Shown: positions 35,071 to 44,142 of the stretch, in pieces | Layout of the letters: each line of letters opens with the position of its first letter | How positions within the stretch are numbered: position 1 is the first letter of the stretch | Source of the DNA: Dethiobacter alkaliphilus | Lineage (GTDB): Bacteria > Bacillota > Dethiobacteria > DTU022 > UBA8154 | Direction: 5' to 3' | DNA length: 64,000 nt | Assembly (NCBI GenBank): GCA_016841605.1 | Contig: JAENYV010000011.1 | Coordinates: forward strand, 1 to 64,000 | Notes under the pieces: model-generated | What the model was told of the DNA's origin: nothing | Databases searched by the model: none | The model's input: the letters and a program-made list of their open reading frames with translations, nothing else | Program-made: the position numbers and the translations under genes

Positions 35071-36105
35071 ATGTCGTTTTTTTCGAGATTTTTTGCCAGA
35101 AATATAGGGATTGACCTTGGTACTGCCAATACCCTTGTTTATGTTAAAGGGAAAGGAGTGGTCCTGCGGGAACCATCCGTTGTGGCCATTCGCAGGGATA
35201 CGGGGGCTATTTTAGCGGTAGGTAGCGAAGCTAAAAATATGATTGGCCGGACCCCGGGAAATATTATTGCTATCAGGCCGATGAAGGATGGTGTTATTGC
35301 CGACTTTGATGTAACCCAGACGATGCTCAGGCATTTTATCGCCAAGTCTTACCGGCGACGCACAGTTTTTTTGCCGCAGGTCGTTGTCTGTGTTCCCTCA
35401 GGTGTGACGGAAGTTGAAAAAAGAGCTGTCCTGGACGCGACAAAACAAGCCGGAGCCAAAGAAGCTTTTCTCATAGAAGAGCCGATGGCAGCGGCAATGG
35501 GGGCAGGTCTTCCTGTGGAAGATCCTACGGGAAGCATGATCGTAGATATTGGAGGCGGCACTACTGAGGTTGCGGTTATCTCCCTGGGGGGGATTGTTAC
35601 AAGCAAATCTATTCGTGTCGGCGGGGACGAGTTGGATGATGCCATTATTAATTATATTAAAAAGACATATAATTTAATGATCGGAGAACGGACTGCTGAG
35701 GAAATAAAAATGCAAATCGGTTCAGCATATCATTCCGAACAGGAAGAACATTTTGAGATTCGGGGAAGGGATTTGGTCAGCGGACTTCCCAAAGTATTGA
35801 CTATTAGTTCCTGGGAAATAGAAGGAGCGCTTTCTGAACCTGTGGATGCTATTTTAGAAACTGTGAAAACGACTTTGGAAAGGACACCTCCCGAACTTGC
35901 CGCGGACTTGATGGAGAAAGGAATTGTTATGTCAGGGGGAGGGTCTCTGTTAAAGGGCCTGGATACACTTATTTCCGAGGAAACGGGTATGCCTGTTTTC
36001 CTGGCGGAAAACCCTCTGGACTGTGTTGTTCTGGGAGCAGGAAAAGCCCTTACTGCTATTGACCTTTTAAAACGCGTCTCTATTTCTCCCCGTAAATTGT
36101 TTTAA
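35071..36105 (+). CDS. mreB: Rod shape-determining protein MreB
   Basis: A 344-residue actin-like ATPase organising cell-wall synthesis along the cylinder. The phosphate-1 site [17 protein letters not shown], phosphate-2 site [19 protein letters not shown] and adenosine site [12 protein letters not shown] are intact. An amphipathic N-terminus ([13 protein letters not shown]) is present for membrane contact. AAAGGGGAAG lies upstream, 22 bases after radC. Confidence 0.97.
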   Translation: MSFFSRFFARNIGIDLGTANTLVYVKGKGVVLREPSVVAIRRDTGAILAVGSEAKNMIGRTPGNIIAIRPMKDGVIADFDVTQTMLRHFIAKSYRRRTVFLPQVVVCVPSGVTEVEKRAVLDATKQAGAKEAFLIEEPMAAAMGAGLPVEDPTGSMIVDIGGGTTEVAVISLGGIVTSKSIRVGGDELDDAIINYIKKTYNLMIGERTAEEIKMQIGSAYHSEQEEHFEIRGRDLVSGLPKVLTISSWEIEGALSEPVDAILETVKTTLERTPPELAADLMEKGIVMSGGGSLLKGLDTLISEETGMPVFLAENPLDCVVLGAGKALTAIDLLKRVSISPRKLF

Positions 36106-36128
36106 CTAAGGTGGGAAGGCAGTGTGAA

Positions 36129-37034
36129 GTGTTGAATCCATCCGTCTGGAAAGTAATTACAATACTGGGGATAATACTCTTATTGCTTTCTTTGATTCAT
36201 TTTACAGGGGAAGATCTTGGCCATTTAACCCTGGCTGATAATGTTATTTTAGCCGGTTTTTCTCCGCTGCAGGGGTTTGCTTCCAGAGCAGGGACAAGCA
36301 CCGCGCAGTTTTTCAGGGGTCTCTTTGATTTTGGAACTCTGCAGGAAGAAAATGAAGAGTTGCGGAAAGAGTTGGCTATCAGGGAAAATTTACGCTATCA
36401 GGTTCTGGAACTTCAGAAAGAAAATTTTCGACTGCGAGAGATGCTGGATTTTAAGGAGCGTTCAGAATACGAACTTTTACCGGCTGAAGTAATTGCCAGG
36501 GATCCGAGCAACTGGTTTGAAACGATTACTATTAACCGAGGGGCTTCCCACGGGGTCATGAAAAATATGGCTGTCATTACTTCTCAGGGGCTGATAGGTA
36601 ATATACTTAAAGTATCAAGAAATTCCTCTCAGGTTTTGCTATTGACGGATTCAAGGCGCGCGGTAAGTGCTTTGGTTGCCCGTTCACGTGAACCGGGGAC
36701 AATCGGAGTCGTGGAAGGTTTTTCAGGTGACAGCCTATCCTTGCGGATGATCAACCTACCGCCTGAAGCCAATATTCAACCGGGGGATTCTGTAATTTCT
36801 TCGGGTTTAGGAGGCATTTTCCCTAAAGGACTGGTGATCGGTACTGTTCAGGAAACAGGCATGGACCAGTATGGGTTGTTGCAGCAAGCCCTTGTTCTTC
36901 CAGCGGCGAATTTTAATCGTTTGGAGGAAGTTCTTATCGTTATGGAATTTCCTTTTGAGGAGGATGAACAGGAAATAGAAGAATTTATTCCGGAATCAGG
37001 AGTCAACAGTCAGGAGCAGGAAGAAGACGAATAG
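36129..37034 (+). CDS. mreC: Rod shape-determining protein MreC
   Basis: About 301 residues: one N-terminal membrane helix (VWKVITILGIILLLLSLIHF), a coiled coil (about residues 68-110, EENEELRKELAIREN and QKENFRLREMLD) and an external beta-rich domain (VIARDPSNWFETITINRGAS; SGLGGIFPKGLVIG). It links MreB to the wall-synthesis enzymes. GGAAGG nine bases upstream favours GTG 36129; GTG 36111 in frame is also possible. The acidic C-terminal tail (EEDEQEIEEF) is normal for the family. Confidence 0.94.
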   Translation: MLNPSVWKVITILGIILLLLSLIHFTGEDLGHLTLADNVILAGFSPLQGFASRAGTSTAQFFRGLFDFGTLQEENEELRKELAIRENLRYQVLELQKENFRLREMLDFKERSEYELLPAEVIARDPSNWFETITINRGASHGVMKNMAVITSQGLIGNILKVSRNSSQVLLLTDSRRAVSALVARSREPGTIGVVEGFSGDSLSLRMINLPPEANIQPGDSVISSGLGGIFPKGLVIGTVQETGMDQYGLLQQALVLPAANFNRLEEVLIVMEFPFEEDEQEIEEFIPESGVNSQEQEEDE

Positions 37035-37098
37035 TTGACAAAGAGAGGACGAATGCTTTCTGTTTTTGCTGTCTAGTTCCAAGGGGAGGCTCTTTTTT

Positions 37099-37623
37099 GT
37101 GAGGGATAAACTGTCTTTAAAACCATATATTGTCTTTACTTTTCTTGCTATCATTACATTGATTATAGAGGGCTCGTTTTTTTCAGTTCTTTTTATCAGG
37201 AGTATGGTGCCGGATTTACTGCTTATTATTGTTGTCTGCCTGGCCTTTCTCTGGGGTGAGAAAAAAGGCATTGTCCTGGGTCTTATTTGCGGTTTTCTTC
37301 AGGATCTTTTTTTTGGACCGGCCATTGGTTTTTTTACCCTGGCAAAGATGACTGCCGCATATTTTTCCGGTCTTTCTTCCAGGGAAATTTATAAAGATCA
37401 AATTGTTGGCCCCATGATGACAGTTTTTTTGGCAACATTTGTCCATGAATTTATTGTTTTTTTTCTGGTTGAACTTTTCTGGGAAAATGATTTTTCCTTT
37501 TTCTTTGCCCTGGATCAAATTTTTCTTCCCAGGGCTATTTATCATCTTGTTCTGACGGTGATGATCTATCCCCTGCTTTACCGAGCCGAACAAAAAAAAT
37601 TCTTTAATCCCTCTTTCCGGTAA
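37099..37623 (+). CDS. mreD: Rod shape-determining protein MreD
   Basis: A 174-residue membrane protein with about five helices. MVPDLLLIIVVCLAF and GFLQDLFFGPAIGFFTLAK are typical MreD segments. It is part of the elongasome with MreC and RodA. GTG at 37099 has GGGGAGG eight bases upstream and gives the normal start; an in-frame extension to 37066 looks spurious. Confidence 0.92.
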   Translation: MRDKLSLKPYIVFTFLAIITLIIEGSFFSVLFIRSMVPDLLLIIVVCLAFLWGEKKGIVLGLICGFLQDLFFGPAIGFFTLAKMTAAYFSGLSSREIYKDQIVGPMMTVFLATFVHEFIVFFLVELFWENDFSFFFALDQIFLPRAIYHLVLTVMIYPLLYRAEQKKFFNPSFR

Positions 37624-37653
37624 GAAAAATTAAACTTCCGGAGTGGCTTTTCT

Positions 37654-39474
37654 ATGGATAAGAAAATGTTGCGGAGAACGAGACTGTTTATCTTTGCCGT
37701 TATTATCATCTTCTTTTTTCTTGTTTCCCGACTTGCTTACCTGCAAATCATTAACTATGATTATTATTGGGAGAGGGCGGAAAAAAATCGGTTGCGTATT
37801 TTACCGATTACAGCACCCCGGGGTGAAATTTTTGATAGAAACGGAAGACAACTGGTTACAAATAGGCCCGGTTTTACTGTATCCCTTGTTGATTTGGGGA
37901 GCGGTTACAGTGAGCAGACAATTGCCTGCCTGGCTGAGTTCCTTGAGATGGAAGAAGCTGAGATACAGGAAAAAATTGGTTCACAGTATTACCGGCGTTA
38001 CCTTCCTGTCCGTCTTAAAATGGATGTGGATATTGAGACAGTCTCTAAAATTGCCGAACATCGCCTGGATCTTCCGGGAGTAATGATCGAGGTACAACCG
38101 ATCAGAAATTATGTTTTAAGCAATTTTGCTGCACATGTTTTAGGATATTTGGGTGAAGGGACGGTTACGGACAGGATTATCGATTTCTGGGGTGAGAAAG
38201 GATACAACTATCAGCCTGGTGAACTGGTCGGCCAGGCCGGTTTAGAACAGGTTTGGGAGCCGTTTTTAAAGGGAGTGGACGGGGGACTGCAGGTTGAGGT
38301 CAATTCAACCGGTCAGGCTATCCGGGAGTTTGAACGTGTTGAGCCAAAACCGGGGTCCAATCTTTACCTGACTCTGGATGCTTCTCTCCAGCTTATTGTG
38401 GAGGATGCTTTAAATGAAGCGATTAACCTCCAATTAGAGGACAATAACGCTTATGCGGGAGAAGCCGGGGCGGTAATTCTTGATCCGCAGAGCGGCCGAA
38501 TTCTTGCTATGGCCAGTCTTCCTTCCTATGATCCCAATACTTTCCGTGAAGATTATCCCCAGCTTTTGCAGAGTTCCGGCCGGCCTTTACTCAATAAAAC
38601 CATGGAAGAGCATTACCCGGTCGGATCTGTTTTTAAAATGGTTACCGGTGTCGCAGGGCTGGAAAAAGGTGTTGTGAACGAGACGGAACGGATATATTGC
38701 GGGGGGACGGTAACACGCTTCGGCGCGACTAAATCCTGTTTTCGCGGAACAGTCCATGGCCCACTAAATATTGTGGAAGCGATTACGAAGTCCTGCAATA
38801 TTTTTTTCTATGAACTGGGGCTCCGGGTCGGTATAGACGATCTGGCTTATTATGCCCGGGAATTCGGTTTTGGAGAACCTACCGGTTTACAGGATATTTT
38901 CGGCGAAAGAAGCGGCATTGTTGCCAGCCGGGAATATAAGGAACAGCTTTTAGGTGAGCCCTGGTATCCTGCGGAAACGATGGATGCGGCCATCGGACAG
39001 GGTTTTTCCAGCATAACTCTGCTGCAACTGGCCAATTATGTCGCCATGGTCGCCAATGGTGGAATTCATTACCGTCCTTACCTCGTTGATAAAATTGTCG
39101 ACAGCGAGGGTAATGCCCAGATGGTCGCGGAACCGGAGGTTTTGCACCGCATGGAAGTAAACGATTCAACCTGGGAAATCATCCGGCAGGGTATGAAACA
39201 GGTTGCTTTAGCCGGCGGGACTGCCTCCCGTCTGGCTCATCTCCCCGTGAGAGTGGCCGGTAAAACAGGGTCCGCACAGGTGGCCGGCCGTGGGAGCGAT
39301 ATCCCCTCCCATAGTTTTTTTGTCGGTTATGCTCCCGCGGAAAAACCCGAAATAGCGTTTGTGGTTTTTGTTAAGCACGGGGGAACGGGCGGGACAGCCG
39401 CTGTTCCGGTAGCTGAAAAGATACTGGAGAGTTATTTTGCTCCGGATATACCCGAGGAGGAAAAGGATGTTTGA
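37654..39474 (+). CDS. mrdA: Penicillin-binding protein 2, elongation transpeptidase
   Basis: A 606-residue class B PBP. One N-terminal membrane helix (about 8-29), the PBP dimer domain beginning APRGEIFDRNGRQLV, and the transpeptidase domain with SVFK (Ser325, Lys328), SCN (about 381-383; TKSCNIFFYELG) and KTG (537-539). It cross-links lateral-wall peptidoglycan alongside RodA. The next gene overlaps by eight bases, so translation is coupled. In many Clostridia minC and minD lie between this gene and rodA; they are missing here. Confidence 0.95.
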   Translation: MDKKMLRRTRLFIFAVIIIFFFLVSRLAYLQIINYDYYWERAEKNRLRILPITAPRGEIFDRNGRQLVTNRPGFTVSLVDLGSGYSEQTIACLAEFLEMEEAEIQEKIGSQYYRRYLPVRLKMDVDIETVSKIAEHRLDLPGVMIEVQPIRNYVLSNFAAHVLGYLGEGTVTDRIIDFWGEKGYNYQPGELVGQAGLEQVWEPFLKGVDGGLQVEVNSTGQAIREFERVEPKPGSNLYLTLDASLQLIVEDALNEAINLQLEDNNAYAGEAGAVILDPQSGRILAMASLPSYDPNTFREDYPQLLQSSGRPLLNKTMEEHYPVGSVFKMVTGVAGLEKGVVNETERIYCGGTVTRFGATKSCFRGTVHGPLNIVEAITKSCNIFFYELGLRVGIDDLAYYAREFGFGEPTGLQDIFGERSGIVASREYKEQLLGEPWYPAETMDAAIGQGFSSITLLQLANYVAMVANGGIHYRPYLVDKIVDSEGNAQMVAEPEVLHRMEVNDSTWEIIRQGMKQVALAGGTASRLAHLPVRVAGKTGSAQVAGRGSDIPSHSFFVGYAPAEKPEIAFVVFVKHGGTGGTAAVPVAEKILESYFAPDIPEEEKDV

Positions 39475-40570
39475 TCGCCGCCTTTTAAAAAATTTTGATT
39501 ATCAGTTGCTTTTAATTGTCCTGGCGATTTGTTTTTACGGCTTGTTAGTGATCAGCAGCGCAACGCGGGGAGCGGGCGAGGATATTTCCTTTGTTTATCT
39601 CCAAAAACAGGCTATATCAATTGGTATGGGTTTTCTTGCTATTCTGGTGATTATCAGTATTGATTACTTGGATTTTTACCGGCTATCCTGGTACTTGTAC
39701 AGTTTTAATTTATTCTGCCTGGGTCTGGTTCTTTTCGTGGGGAGAGAAGCCGGAGGGTCATACCGCTGGATTGATTTAAAAATTCTTGATTTTCAGCCGT
39801 CGGAACTGGCCAAGATTATTATTATTATTACTCTGGCTCGTTTGCTTGTGGAACAGAAAGAGAGACTTAAAAATCTTTCTCAACTCCTTCCCTTGCTCTT
39901 GCATGTTTTCATTCCGATGATATTTATTTTCATGCAGCCTGACCTGGGGACCGCTCTGGTATTTGCGGTGATATTCCTGGGGATGCTTTATATTGGCGGT
40001 GTTCCGGAAAAGAATCTGCTTATCGTTATCGGTACCGGATTAGCCGTTTTCCCCTTGCTCTGGACCAGGTTGATGGATTATCAGAAAATGCGCCTCATTG
40101 TTTTCTTTAATCCTGATCTGGACCCTCTTAATCATGGTTACCAGTTAACCCAATCTATGATTGCCATAGGGTCGGGCGGCATTACCGGCAAAGGGCTTTT
40201 TGCCGGGACACAAGCAAGATTGCAATTTTTACCGGAACAGCATACGGATTTTATTTTTTCCGTCCTGGGTGAAGAATTGGGTTTTCTTGGCGGAGTTCTT
40301 TTGCTGGCCCTTTATCTTTTATTAATTTACCGCATCCTGAAGGTGGCTTCTTTTTCCAAAGACAGCTTTGGGGCTTTGATTTGTACCGGTGTAGCTACGA
40401 TGCTTACTTTTCAGATACTGGTCAATATCGGCATGACATTGAGCATTATGCCTGTCACAGGTCTTCCTCTGCCTTTTATGAGTTATGGGGGGAACTCCAT
40501 GCTCATGAATATGATTTCCATCGGTGTTGTCCTCAATGTGGGAATGAGGCGTCATAAAATTCAGTTTTAG
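39467..40570 (+). CDS. rodA: RodA, SEDS-family peptidoglycan polymerase
   Basis: A 367-residue membrane protein with ten helices. SEDS signatures: GREAGGSYRWIDLKILDFQPSE, MQPDLGTALVF (with the catalytic Asp of this loop), and LPFMSYGGNSMLMNMISIG. It polymerises lipid II with PBP2. I use ATG 39467, which follows AGGAGGAAAAGG and overlaps mrdA by eight bases; the earlier in-frame start lies inside mrdA. Confidence 0.95.
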   Translation: MFDRRLLKNFDYQLLLIVLAICFYGLLVISSATRGAGEDISFVYLQKQAISIGMGFLAILVIISIDYLDFYRLSWYLYSFNLFCLGLVLFVGREAGGSYRWIDLKILDFQPSELAKIIIIITLARLLVEQKERLKNLSQLLPLLLHVFIPMIFIFMQPDLGTALVFAVIFLGMLYIGGVPEKNLLIVIGTGLAVFPLLWTRLMDYQKMRLIVFFNPDLDPLNHGYQLTQSMIAIGSGGITGKGLFAGTQARLQFLPEQHTDFIFSVLGEELGFLGGVLLLALYLLLIYRILKVASFSKDSFGALICTGVATMLTFQILVNIGMTLSIMPVTGLPLPFMSYGGNSMLMNMISIGVVLNVGMRRHKIQF

Positions 40571-40630
40571 CATAAACACGCTTCCCGGAGAATATATTGT
40601 ACAGGCAGCACAACTCCGGGAGGGTTTAAT

Positions 40631-41464
40631 GTGTTTGATAAACTTAGACAAAAATCGTTTCCCTGCTTTCATCTGAGGTCGCGGTTGGATGAACATTCAA
40701 GCCGGCGAGAAAAGAAATACTGGGGTGAAAACAGTGATTTTGAGGACAGTGAGGAACGCTCCTTTTTTCAGCTTTTTCCTTTTTCCGCATTGAAAGATAT
40801 GCACAGTTTTCTTCTCTTTAAAATTACACTTGTTTTTTCCATTATTCTGATCGTTTTTCTTCTCTCTTTGCTCAACTTTCCTTTTTCCCGGACTATTATG
40901 AAGAACGTCTACTATCTGACAACCTGGAAGACGGATTTTGTCGAATTCGGACGGCAGGCGGTCCCTGTGGTGCAAAGCATGTGGGACGGAAATCCGGAGA
41001 GGGGATTTGAAAGGACTGTTCTGTCGACCTTTATCGGTGAGGAAAACGAAGGAAATAACGACATACACTCGTTTTCTCTTCCCCTGGAAGGGCAGGTTGT
41101 GAAAAATTTCGGTTATGGATATAATCCTGTAACGGAGAGAGAGGAGATGACGTATGGACTTGTCTTCAGCGCTTCAGGAGAGAAAGAAATCTCTGCCTCA
41201 GCTGCGGGGATGGTAAGTGAGATTAAGGATGACTCTCAGTACGGCCGACTTTTAATTCTAAAACATTCCGGGGGGATAGAAACTTGCTATGGATATTTGC
41301 AGGAAACTTACGTAAAAGAGGGTGAAGAAGTTCGTCAGGGCATGCTCATTGCCCGGGCCGGCTTAGATTCGGAGAGGCTGAATTCCCTTTTATATTTTGA
41401 AGCCAGGGAGAACGGCAGGCCTTTTGACCCGTTACCGTTTTTTACAGAGCAACCTGTGCCATAG
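40631..41464 (+). CDS. M23/LytM-domain membrane protein, SpoIVFA-like
   Basis: A 277-residue protein: cytoplasmic N-terminus of about 55 residues, one membrane helix (about 59-80) and an external LytM (M23) domain (about 140-277, with GQVVKNFGYGYNP and ILKHSGGIETCYGYLQ). The zinc-ligand histidines are not evident, so the peptidase is probably inactive, as in SpoIVFA. Located just before a SpoIVFB-like protease, the classical pair controlling pro-sigma-K cleavage in the mother cell. GTG at 40631 has GGGAGGG upstream. Confidence 0.8.
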   Translation: MFDKLRQKSFPCFHLRSRLDEHSSRREKKYWGENSDFEDSEERSFFQLFPFSALKDMHSFLLFKITLVFSIILIVFLLSLLNFPFSRTIMKNVYYLTTWKTDFVEFGRQAVPVVQSMWDGNPERGFERTVLSTFIGEENEGNNDIHSFSLPLEGQVVKNFGYGYNPVTEREEMTYGLVFSASGEKEISASAAGMVSEIKDDSQYGRLLILKHSGGIETCYGYLQETYVKEGEEVRQGMLIARAGLDSERLNSLLYFEARENGRPFDPLPFFTEQPVP

Positions 41465-41540
41465 TTAGACGTCGGAAGTCAGGGGCCGGAAGCCGGAATA
41501 AGAGAATTCAAAATATAATGTAAATAAGGGAGGCCTTTTC

Positions 41541-42464
41541 TTGAGTTGGCGCGTGGCAAAAATAAACGGATTGGAAATTTCACTCCATCCGTTTTTCTTA
41601 CTCTTTCTTTTTCTCTGGCTTCTGGCAGGATTGCCGCTGGAAACCCTTTTTCTTTTTATCCTGGTTTTTGGCCACGAGCTTACGCATTCTTTAGCAGGCC
41701 GGCTCTGTGGTATAAAGATAAATAAGATTGAACTTTTTCCCTTTGGGGGAGCTGCGCATCCTGACAATCCGTTGGAATTCGAACCCCTCAAAGAATTTTT
41801 TATCGCCGTAGCCGGACCGCTTTTTAATCTCAGCGTTTTTTTCTTTCTTGACAATTACCGCGAGTCTTTTTTACTTTTGCTGCCTTTTATCCATGATTCA
41901 CAGTATATTTTTTTGCTAAGGGCAAACCTGTTTCTCTTTTTTTTCAATTTGCTTCCCGGACTGCCTCTGGATGGAGGAAGAATCCTGAGAGCTTCGTTAA
42001 GCCCCAAAACAGGTTTTTACAGAGCTACGGAAATTTGTGCCCGTTACGGCAAGGTCCTGGGAGTAGTCCTCTTTATTTCCGGTCTTCTATTGTCCTATTA
42101 TGATTATATTCTTCTCTCTGTGTCTTTAATGGGTCTTTTTTTATACTATGCCGCCGGGCGTGAGCAACAGTCATCGATTTATCTTTTTTTACGCTACCTG
42201 ATAAGAAAAGAAAAAATGCTGCAAAAAACAGGGGTGCTGAAGGGAGAACAGATCGTGGCGCTGGAAAGCACCACCATCATGGATGTTTTAAAAAGATTTA
42301 AACCTTCAAAATATCACCAGGTGGTCGTCCTGAGCCAAACCTGCCGCGTTATCGACGAGTTGTCCGAAAGCCGGCTTCTCTCCGCGGCTTTACAAAAAGG
42401 GACACATCTTCCGTTGCGCCGTCTCTGCCGGGAGAGAGCCGCCGGTCCAAAGTCCAAAATCTAA
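41541..42464 (+). CDS. spoIVFB: Site-2 metalloprotease of the SpoIVFB type (M50)
   Basis: A 307-residue intramembrane protease with six hydrophobic segments. Zinc motif HELTH (45-49) in LVFGHELTHSLAGRL, and the third ligand Asp144 in NLLPGLPLDGGRIL. A C-terminal soluble part (about 225-300) replaces the CBS domain, with ALESTTIMDVLKRF. In Bacillus the family cleaves pro-sigma-K during sporulation. The neighbour upstream is SpoIVFA-like, which supports that role and an endospore-forming host. TTG at 41541 follows AAGGGAGG with good spacing. Confidence 0.88.
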   Translation: MSWRVAKINGLEISLHPFFLLFLFLWLLAGLPLETLFLFILVFGHELTHSLAGRLCGIKINKIELFPFGGAAHPDNPLEFEPLKEFFIAVAGPLFNLSVFFFLDNYRESFLLLLPFIHDSQYIFLLRANLFLFFFNLLPGLPLDGGRILRASLSPKTGFYRATEICARYGKVLGVVLFISGLLLSYYDYILLSVSLMGLFLYYAAGREQQSSIYLFLRYLIRKEKMLQKTGVLKGEQIVALESTTIMDVLKRFKPSKYHQVVVLSQTCRVIDELSESRLLSAALQKGTHLPLRRLCRERAAGPKSKI

Positions 42465-42466
42465 CA

Positions 42467-42550
42467 CTACAGCGAAAAATTGCAAACCGCTAATGTCCCC
42501 TTGGTTTTCGTATACGCTAGGCGCTTTACCCGAGCGCCCGCCACGAGAAA
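42467..42550 (-). repeat. Decayed second copy of the 8256-8684 element family
   Basis: Read on the plus strand, TAACACTACAGCGAAAAAT and then GTATACGCTAGGCGCT follow the reverse complement of the 8256-8684 element (TAACACTACAGCAAAAAAT; GTATACGCCAGGCGCT) in the same order, with about 75 bases missing between. GGCGCTTTACCCGAGCGCC forms a 6-bp hairpin. No terminal repeats remain. It lies in the gap between the convergent spoIVFB-like and proA genes. Confidence 0.55.
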
Positions 42551-42555
42551 GATAT

Positions 42556-43881
42556 TTATTCCGGCTTTAGAGTATATTCTTTGTTTAGTTTCCTGTGTTT
42601 AAAAGATCTGGAATGATTGGCATAATCCTCAACAATTTGACCTTTTCCTAAAAGTTTATACTTATAAATTACTAACCCGTCAAGGCCGACCGGACCCCTG
42701 GAGTGAATTTTAGAGGTGCTTATCCCCACCTCTGCGCCGAATCCGTAGCGAAAACCGTCACTAAAGCGGGTGGAGCAGTTCCAAAAAACATTGCCCGAGT
42801 CCACATAGTCCATAAAATAAGCAGCTTTTTTGCTGTCGGAGGTTACAATGCTGTCGGTATGTCCTGATCCGTGCATATTAATATGCTCAACAGCCTCGTC
42901 AAGGTTCGAGACAACTTTGACCGATAATTTATAATCAAGGTATTCAGTCTGCCAGTCCGTCTCCGTAGCAGGGTTAACATGAATTATTGCCAGGGTTTTG
43001 GGACACCCCAGCATTTCCACTTTTTTGCCGTCAAGGGACTTTTTTAAGGAGGGTAAAAACTCCGGTGCTATCCTCTCATGGACCAGAAGGGTCTCTGCGG
43101 CATTACAGACGGCCACGTACTGTGTTTTAGAGTCAACAACAATTTTGACGGCCATCTCAAGGTCTGCGTTTTCATCTACGTAACAGTGACAGATGCCGTC
43201 TGCGTGGCCCATAACAGGAATTTGTGAATTGTCCATAATATAACGTACAAAATCATTGGAACCCCTGGGGATGATGAGATCAATGTAACGGTCCATTTTT
43301 AGCATGTCATTGACATCCGCCCGCGTCTCTAAAAGTGCCGCCCAGTTGGCGGGAATACCGGCCGCTTCTGCGGCCTTAATAATAATCTCGGCCAGGATGC
43401 GGTTGGTCTCTTTTGCCTCCGACCCGCCTTTCAGAAGAACCCCGTTTCCGCTTTTCAGGCAAAGGGTCGTGATTTGGACAAGGGCATCAGGTCTTGATTC
43501 AAAAATAACTCCGATAAGCCCAATCGGGCAGGTCACCTTGTACAATTCCAACCCATCATCCAACTCAGTGGAGAGCAATGTTTTGCCGACAGGATCTTCA
43601 AGCTTAATAAGATCGTAAATGCCTTCCACCACATCATTAATTTTATCTTCGTCAAATTTTAATCTTTTTAAAAGCGGATCCGGTAAATTTTCTTTTGCAC
43701 TCAGGTCCAGGTCCATCCGGTTGGCATTGATGATTTCTTCTTTCCTTTCTTGTAAAGAAACAGCTATGTTCCCCAGAGCTTTATTCTTAAGTTCCGTTCC
43801 GGCTGCTGCCAGCTTGATAGAGGACTCCTTGACCTGACGCGCAAGTTCATCCATTATCATAACGTTATCCCTCCTTGCCAA
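42556..43881 (-). CDS. proA: Gamma-glutamyl phosphate reductase
   Basis: A 441-residue ProA, reducing glutamyl 5-phosphate to glutamate semialdehyde in proline synthesis. The NADP-binding LLKGGSEAKETN region and the catalytic cysteine in VAVCNAAETLLVHE are intact; the C-terminus has GFGAEVGISTSKIHSRGPVG. A short C-terminal extension (HSRSFKHRKLNKEYTLKPE) makes it slightly longer than usual (about 415). No proB nearby. It runs opposite to its neighbours and may be inserted into the sporulation/cell-shape region. AAGGAGGG lies upstream of the start. Confidence 0.95.
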   Translation of the reverse strand: MARRDNVMIMDELARQVKESSIKLAAAGTELKNKALGNIAVSLQERKEEIINANRMDLDLSAKENLPDPLLKRLKFDEDKINDVVEGIYDLIKLEDPVGKTLLSTELDDGLELYKVTCPIGLIGVIFESRPDALVQITTLCLKSGNGVLLKGGSEAKETNRILAEIIIKAAEAAGIPANWAALLETRADVNDMLKMDRYIDLIIPRGSNDFVRYIMDNSQIPVMGHADGICHCYVDENADLEMAVKIVVDSKTQYVAVCNAAETLLVHERIAPEFLPSLKKSLDGKKVEMLGCPKTLAIIHVNPATETDWQTEYLDYKLSVKVVSNLDEAVEHINMHGSGHTDSIVTSDSKKAAYFMDYVDSGNVFWNCSTRFSDGFRYGFGAEVGISTSKIHSRGPVGLDGLVIYKYKLLGKGQIVEDYANHSRSFKHRKLNKEYTLKPE

Positions 43882-44142
43882 TTATCTTATTACTTTCTGA
43901 AAAAGAAATCAATGTAAAATGTATGATATAATAGTTAGAGGAGATAAGCTTATTTACAAATGCGGCATCTGTGTCGGTTGGAAAAGGGTTTTTCCTGTTT
44001 ATGGCGAACTTAGGATAACAGGAATATTTTGATGGGTGAATGAGGGGTTAAAAACATTTCAAAAGAGAATGATTTTCCCTTGTTCCTGTCTAGAATAAAA
44101 AGAAGTATTTATCTTTTCTTAATGGAAGTAGTGAATATATAT

